Shown: piece after piece, positions 5,829 through 9,226 of the stretch
How the letters are laid out: every line of letters begins with the position of its first letter
Numbering within the stretch: the first letter of the stretch is position 1
Assembly (NCBI GenBank): GCA_009881125.1
Contig: WXFH01000020.1
Location: 1-9,226, forward strand
DNA from: Acidaminobacter sp.
Lineage (GTDB): Bacteria; Bacillota_A; Clostridia; Peptostreptococcales; Acidaminobacteraceae
Length of the DNA: 9,226 bases
Direction of reading: 5' to 3'
Position numbers and translations under genes: made by a program
Notes under the pieces: generated by a model
Databases searched by the model: none
Told to the model about the DNA's origin: nothing
What the model saw: the letters and a program-made list of their open reading frames with translations, nothing else

Positions 5829-6791
5829 GTGGCAGATCCATCCAATTTGACCTTTGTCATCAAACCGTTCCTCTCAGAGTCAGAGGTAGAACAAGTTAAG
5901 GCACTCGAAGAAACTTGCGTCAATTTTGATCACGCAGCTTTAAAGCTTGAACTGGATTACAAGCTCTGCGTGGCTAAAAGTGTAAATTTTCAAGGGGAAG
6001 AAATGAATGAGTTCCTTTGCTATGATAACAGTCGTTTAGTCGGCTATGTTGGCGTATTGAGTTTTGGAGGGTCGGAGCCTGAAGTCTGCGGTATGGTAGA
6101 TCCGCAGTATCGCAGGCAAGGCATTTTCGATGGGCTGATGGAGCTGGTCAAAATTGAGCGTTCGAAACGTCAATTGCCGTCAATGCTGATTTTGACCGAT
6201 CGCACCTCAAATGCCGGTCAAGCCTTTGTAAAGACGCTGGATCCAATACTTGAACATACCGAATATGAAATGTTCCTAAAACTGCCGTGGGAGATCAGAC
6301 TGACGGACGACATGAAAAAAGGCATACGGCTTCGCAAAGCGACCAATCAGGACGCGGATGAAGTGACAAGGCAAAATGCGATCTATTTCGAACAGGAGGG
6401 GAAGGCGTCAGAAGGACAGCCGGGGTCAGACTCCGGAGATGCTGAAGCCTCTGAAGTCGCTTCAGAGAGGCGTATTATGCCAGAAGAGGAAGAAGAGCGG
6501 GGCATGACTATTTATTTGGCGGAGGTTGGGGATCGAACGACCATCGGCAAAATTCATTTGGATTTTAGGATTGGGCAGGGCGGGATTTTTGGACTGGGAA
6601 TCCTGCCGGAGCATCGCAACAAAGGTTATGGACGGGCGCTGCTGCTTTCCGGGATTGAGGTCCTGCTTCAGGAAGGCGCGGAGGAGGTCTACCTGCAGGT
6701 GAACGCGGTCAACGAAAACGCGCTGAAACTTTATGTGTCCTGCGGCTTTGAGGTAACGTCGACCATGGACTATTACAGGCTTAAGCTGTAA
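5829..6791 (+). CDS. Tandem GNAT-family N-acetyltransferase
   Basis: This 320-residue protein probably has two GNAT folds. The N-terminal one (about 8-155) shows a degenerate acetyl-CoA loop, DPQYRRQGIFDGLM (91-104). The C-terminal one (about 165-320) has the full motif LPEHRNKGYGRALL (259-272; RxxGxG) and the typical ending NENALKLYVSCGF. Between strands of the C-terminal domain lies a low-complexity acidic insert (about 188-225, ending PEEEEERG). The GTG start at 5829 is chosen because GGGGGTG (5817-5823) lies five bases before it. The same frame is open further upstream but would overlap the end of dpaL and has no ribosome site. The acetyl acceptor is unknown. The next gene starts 29 bases after the stop, so an operon is likely. 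Confidence 0.87.
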   Translation: MADPSNLTFVIKPFLSESEVEQVKALEETCVNFDHAALKLELDYKLCVAKSVNFQGEEMNEFLCYDNSRLVGYVGVLSFGGSEPEVCGMVDPQYRRQGIFDGLMELVKIERSKRQLPSMLILTDRTSNAGQAFVKTLDPILEHTEYEMFLKLPWEIRLTDDMKKGIRLRKATNQDADEVTRQNAIYFEQEGKASEGQPGSDSGDAEASEVASERRIMPEEEEERGMTIYLAEVGDRTTIGKIHLDFRIGQGGIFGLGILPEHRNKGYGRALLLSGIEVLLQEGAEEVYLQVNAVNENALKLYVSCGFEVTSTMDYYRLKL

Positions 6792-6820
6792 TCCGGTGTA
6801 ACGCATTGGGGGAGTGTTCG

Positions 6821-7810
6821 GTGGACAAGCAGGTTTTGGATTGGCTTTTGGAAGAGAAGGATCCGTCTGTCAGATTTATGACGCTGACGACTTGGCTTGG
6901 TCTGGCGCCGGATGCAGAGGAGGTCGTCAAGGCACGGGCTGCGGTAATGGCCTCGGGACCGGTTCATGAGCTGCTGGCGCAGCAGAACGAGGACGGCTCA
7001 TGGGGTGAGGTTAATCGATTTTACAGAGACAAATACCAGGGCGCTGTCTGGTCGCTGCTGCTCCTCGCCGAGCTGGGGGCGGATCCGGCTGATCCCCGGG
7101 TGAGAAGAGCGTGTGAGTTCGTGCTTGGTGTGTCACAAGAGCCTGAAGAGGGCGGATTTTCCTATGACCGCAGCGCCAAAACCGGCCACGGACTCTACAG
7201 CGGCGTCGTTCCCTGCCTGACGGGCAACATGGTTTACGCGCTGATCAAGCTGGGCTATCTTGAGGATCCTCGCGTGCAGCAGGCCATAGACTGGATCTGC
7301 CGCTATCAGCGGACGGATGACGCTGAGGGCGCGCCGCCGAAGGGAAAACCCTATGACCGCTACGATATGTGCTGGGGAATCCATTCGTGCCATATGGGGG
7401 TCGCCAAGACGTTCAAGGCGCTGGTATCTATCCCTGAGCACAGGCGAAATGAGTCGGTCCAGAGGCAGCTTAAGGCCATGGAGGACTATTTTTTGAAGCA
7501 CCATCTCTACAAAAAAAGCCATGACCTCTCGCAGATTGCCCGTCCCGGCTGGCTGAGGCCTGGATTTCCGCTGATGTATCAGACGGATGTGTTTGAATTA
7601 TTGGGCCTTTTCGCGGAGCTGAATGTCTATGATCCGAGGCTTAACGACGGGATCCGGATCCTCAAAGATAAACAGCTGGCCGATGGTCTCTGGAAACTGG
7701 AAAATTCCTTCAACGGTAAAATGCGGGTGACCATAGAGAAGAAGGGGAAGCCGTCGAAATGGCTGACTTTGAAAGCCTATAGGATTCTGAGGGCGTTTGA
7801 AGGCTGCTGA
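6821..7810 (+). CDS. Alpha/alpha-toroid (terpenoid cyclase/prenyltransferase-like) protein, function unknown
   Basis: This 329-residue soluble protein consists of paired helices with repeated QxxDGxW-like turns, for example QQNEDGSWGE (54-63) and KQLADGLWKLE (284-294). These resemble the repeats of squalene cyclases and prenyltransferases. No DxDD acid motif of squalene cyclases is seen, so cyclase activity is doubtful. A Cys/His-rich stretch, CWGIHSCHMG (184-193), together with C132 and C160, might bind a metal. The GTG at 6821 is chosen because GGGGGAG (6808-6814) is six bases upstream; a TTG at 6806 would lie inside that ribosome region. The gene follows the GNAT gene by 29 bases and ends before a strong terminator. 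Similar proteins have been given misleading names such as nitrogen fixation protein; nothing here supports such a role. Confidence 0.8.
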   Translation: MDKQVLDWLLEEKDPSVRFMTLTTWLGLAPDAEEVVKARAAVMASGPVHELLAQQNEDGSWGEVNRFYRDKYQGAVWSLLLLAELGADPADPRVRRACEFVLGVSQEPEEGGFSYDRSAKTGHGLYSGVVPCLTGNMVYALIKLGYLEDPRVQQAIDWICRYQRTDDAEGAPPKGKPYDRYDMCWGIHSCHMGVAKTFKALVSIPEHRRNESVQRQLKAMEDYFLKHHLYKKSHDLSQIARPGWLRPGFPLMYQTDVFELLGLFAELNVYDPRLNDGIRILKDKQLADGLWKLENSFNGKMRVTIEKKGKPSKWLTLKAYRILRAFEGC

Positions 7811-7870
7811 AAGTAGTTTTAGACTTGTAAAATCAATGATGCATTAAAATCTAAATTGGACAAAAGTAAA

Positions 7871-7935
7871 GGAAGCTGCGGGCAATCACGAAGTCTAACG
7901 TTGACTATCGGATTGCCTTCAGCTTCCTTTTTTAT
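7871..7935. terminator. Bidirectional terminator between the toroid gene and the FAD oxidase remnant
   Basis: GGAAGCTG (7871-7878) pairs with CAGCTTCC (7920-7927), and after a CG/TT internal loop GGCAATC (7881-7887) pairs with GATTGCC (7911-7917). A run of seven T follows on the plus strand. On the minus strand the stem is followed by TTTACTTTTG, a weaker tract. It lies between two convergent genes; otherwise nothing was seen in 7811-7994. Confidence 0.87.
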
Positions 7936-7994
7936 CTTAAGCGTCGTCATTGTCAGACCTCATTGTCCTCAAACATAAAAGGCAGGGTCACCCC

Positions 7995-9102
7995 CTACCT
8001 TTTCACGCACATCTTATCATACAGGTTCCGGAAAATATTGTCCGGATCGGTTTGCGCCTTGACCCGGTCATAATTATCCTTGTTCCATATCCCCCAAAAT
8101 TCTTGCTTTGAATAAAAATTGGTCGAAATCAGCGTCTTTATTGCATAAAGATCCATCAACTTCTTTTCAATGATCTCGTAATAATGGTCCGGATTCGATT
8201 TGTTCATCCCATATAAAGCGATGTCCAGGAAAAGCTCGTCATCAATGTTTGAAAGGAAATCCTCCGACAGCCACTCATATTTCCGGACGACTTTGTAGGG
8301 TACGCACCACAGCGGAAAATGATTTACTTCCCGGATGTACCAATCCATGAATTCGTCCATTCGCGAATAAGGGATAAATGTATCCACTGTAACCGGGAAA
8401 AGCCTTGCGGGAATGACCCTTCTGAATTTGCTGGCCAAAATCAAGGTGTTCGTGGAATTTATAATCTTGCCAAACAACAGTCGCCCAGGCAAAGACTTTG
8501 GACGGACGTTGGTAACCCCATTATTGTATCTGAAAAAGTAATCCTCTGTTTTGAGGTAGTCCTCCCTGCGCTTTGCCGTGCTCAAGTAGTAAATGCGCAA
8601 ATAGTCATAGCTGTGGGTGTAAGGCGCTACGTCCACAAAATTCCCCGCGCTGAGGACATAGAGCTCCGGCGAATGGATGATGCCATCCATGAAATCGATG
8701 TCCCGTTCCTTGTAGTGGTTCCAGATCGCCGACTTGTAAGCCTCCAGACTAGTGTATTTTTCGTAGGTCACTTTCACGAAAAGTTTGGCCGGAATGAGCC
8801 TGAATTTGATGCGTGTGATGATGCCAAGCGTCCCGAATGTACCATGAACCATTTGAAAAATCAACTGGTGCGCGTTGTCTGGCGTGCAGATCAAGACGTC
8901 CCCCTTCGCGGTGACCACTTCGTATTCAAGACAATTGTCGTGGAAGCCCCCGAATTTATAGGACATGGACTCTAACGAGCAGCCCGAAACTGCTCCGCCG
9001 ATGGTTATAGTCCTCAACTCCGGCACCACCACCGGCACCAGACTATATTTCAACGTTTCGACGACAATCTTCTCAAAAGTGACCCCCGGCTCAGCGATGC
9101 AG
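7995..9102 (-). pseudogene. FAD-linked oxidase (DHCR24/Diminuto-like), N-terminus removed by an insertion sequence
   Basis: The remaining frame encodes about 369 residues of an FAD-binding oxidoreductase of the PCMH/FAD_binding_4 type, most like bacterial relatives of delta24-sterol reductase. Visible features are CIAEPGVTFEKIV, the flavin-site motif TITIGGAVSGCSLES, GTFGTLGIIT, and the C-terminal TDPDNIF common in this superfamily. Homologues have roughly 100 more residues at the start, holding the first half of the FAD domain. Upstream of Cys at 9099-9101 the frame runs into the insertion-sequence end and meets TGA at 9117-9119. No ATG or GTG start lies in between, and the first possible start, a TTG at 9053, would remove still more of the FAD domain. 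The gene is therefore probably inactive. The substrate is unknown. Its stop is followed by the shared terminator at 7871-7935. Confidence 0.82.
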
Positions 9103-9152
9103 TGAAGTGCCCCCCGTCAAGTAGACAGTACAAAAAACAAAAGCATTTGATG

Positions 9153-9185
9153 CCGCTAACCCTTTTATGGTTGGCGGTATTTTTT
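9153..9185 (+). terminator. Hairpin inside the IS end, oriented to stop transcription entering the element
   Basis: CCGCTAACC (9153-9161) pairs with GGTTGGCGG (9169-9177) with one G-U pair and a seven-base loop. TATTTTTTA follows on the plus strand, so the structure is a plausible intrinsic terminator for transcription entering the IS from the left, antisense to the transposase. Confidence 0.55.
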
Positions 9186-9225
9186 ATGCTGCAATGTTTG
9201 ATAGATATTGCCTGTATTCAAGCGG
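9184..9225 (-). CDS. IS3-family transposase (OrfB), C-terminal fragment
   Basis: The minus-strand frame reads PLEYRQYLSNIAA and then TAA at 9184-9186. Ending in a P-x-EYR motif is typical of the OrfB integrase (DDE, rve domain) of IS3-family elements. Only 13 residues are in the window. The catalytic core would lie to the right, so the identification rests on this motif and the nearby IS end. Confidence 0.65.
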   Translation of the reverse strand, partial: PLEYRQYLSNIAA

Positions 9226-9226
9226 G

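Larger units (their letters stand above)
9103..9226 (-). mobile_element. End of an IS3-family insertion sequence (partial, runs off the window)
   Basis: The sequence from 9103 starts with TG and reads TGAAGTGCCCCCCGTCAAG, the look of an IS3-family (IS150-like) terminal inverted repeat. Inside it, on the minus strand, are the last codons of an IS3-type transposase. Homology to the FAD oxidase stops at this point. The exact edge is placed at the TG by analogy and could be off by a few bases. The other end and the target duplication are outside the window. Confidence 0.75.

Noticed and set aside
8319..8975. Open frame of 218 codons on the plus strand opposite the FAD oxidase
   Set aside because: It is antisense to a conserved oxidase sequence and has no recognisable domain.

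Overview
The window looks like a chromosomal segment of an anaerobic, Gram-positive Bacillota, probably in Clostridia. The support is strong GGAGG-type ribosome sites, TTGACA/TATAAT-type promoters, U-tract terminators, sortase-type wall anchors and the gene content. I cannot name the genus. No rRNA, tRNA or CRISPR array was seen.

Left third (1-3390): two almost identical genes for secreted, wall-anchored proteins with two FAS1 (fasciclin) domains each flank a regulator gene. The first FAS1 copy loses its start codon to the window edge and is followed after 16 bases by the regulator, so these two probably form an operon. The regulator joins an XRE-type DNA-binding domain to a CarH/LitR-like cobalamin-binding module that carries the Wx9EH signature and a candidate cobalt-ligating histidine. 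A strong terminator follows. The second FAS1 copy then has its own promoter, around which the 11-mer AAAATATCACA occurs three times, one copy lying across the -10 box. Together this suggests a cobalamin-sensing, possibly light-sensing, regulator controlling surface adhesin genes. This is the most interesting system in the window.

Middle (3391-4528): a minus-strand gene encodes a secreted ferritin-like DUF2202 protein with an unusual Gly/Asn-rich tail. It converges on the second FAS1 gene at a terminator that looks bidirectional. On its other side is a divergent intergenic region with a TATAAT promoter and four 12-bp tandem repeats ending at the ribosome site of the next gene.

Right-centre (4529-7935): three plus-strand genes lie in a row. 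They encode diaminopropionate ammonia-lyase (dpaL), a two-domain GNAT acetyltransferase and an alpha/alpha-toroid (terpenoid cyclase-like) protein of unknown function. They end at another terminator. The spacing is compatible with one transcript, but a shared pathway is not established.

Right end (7995-9226): a minus-strand DHCR24-like FAD-linked oxidase has lost its N-terminal part. The break coincides with the end of what appears to be an IS3-family insertion sequence, whose terminal bases and last transposase codons run to the window edge.
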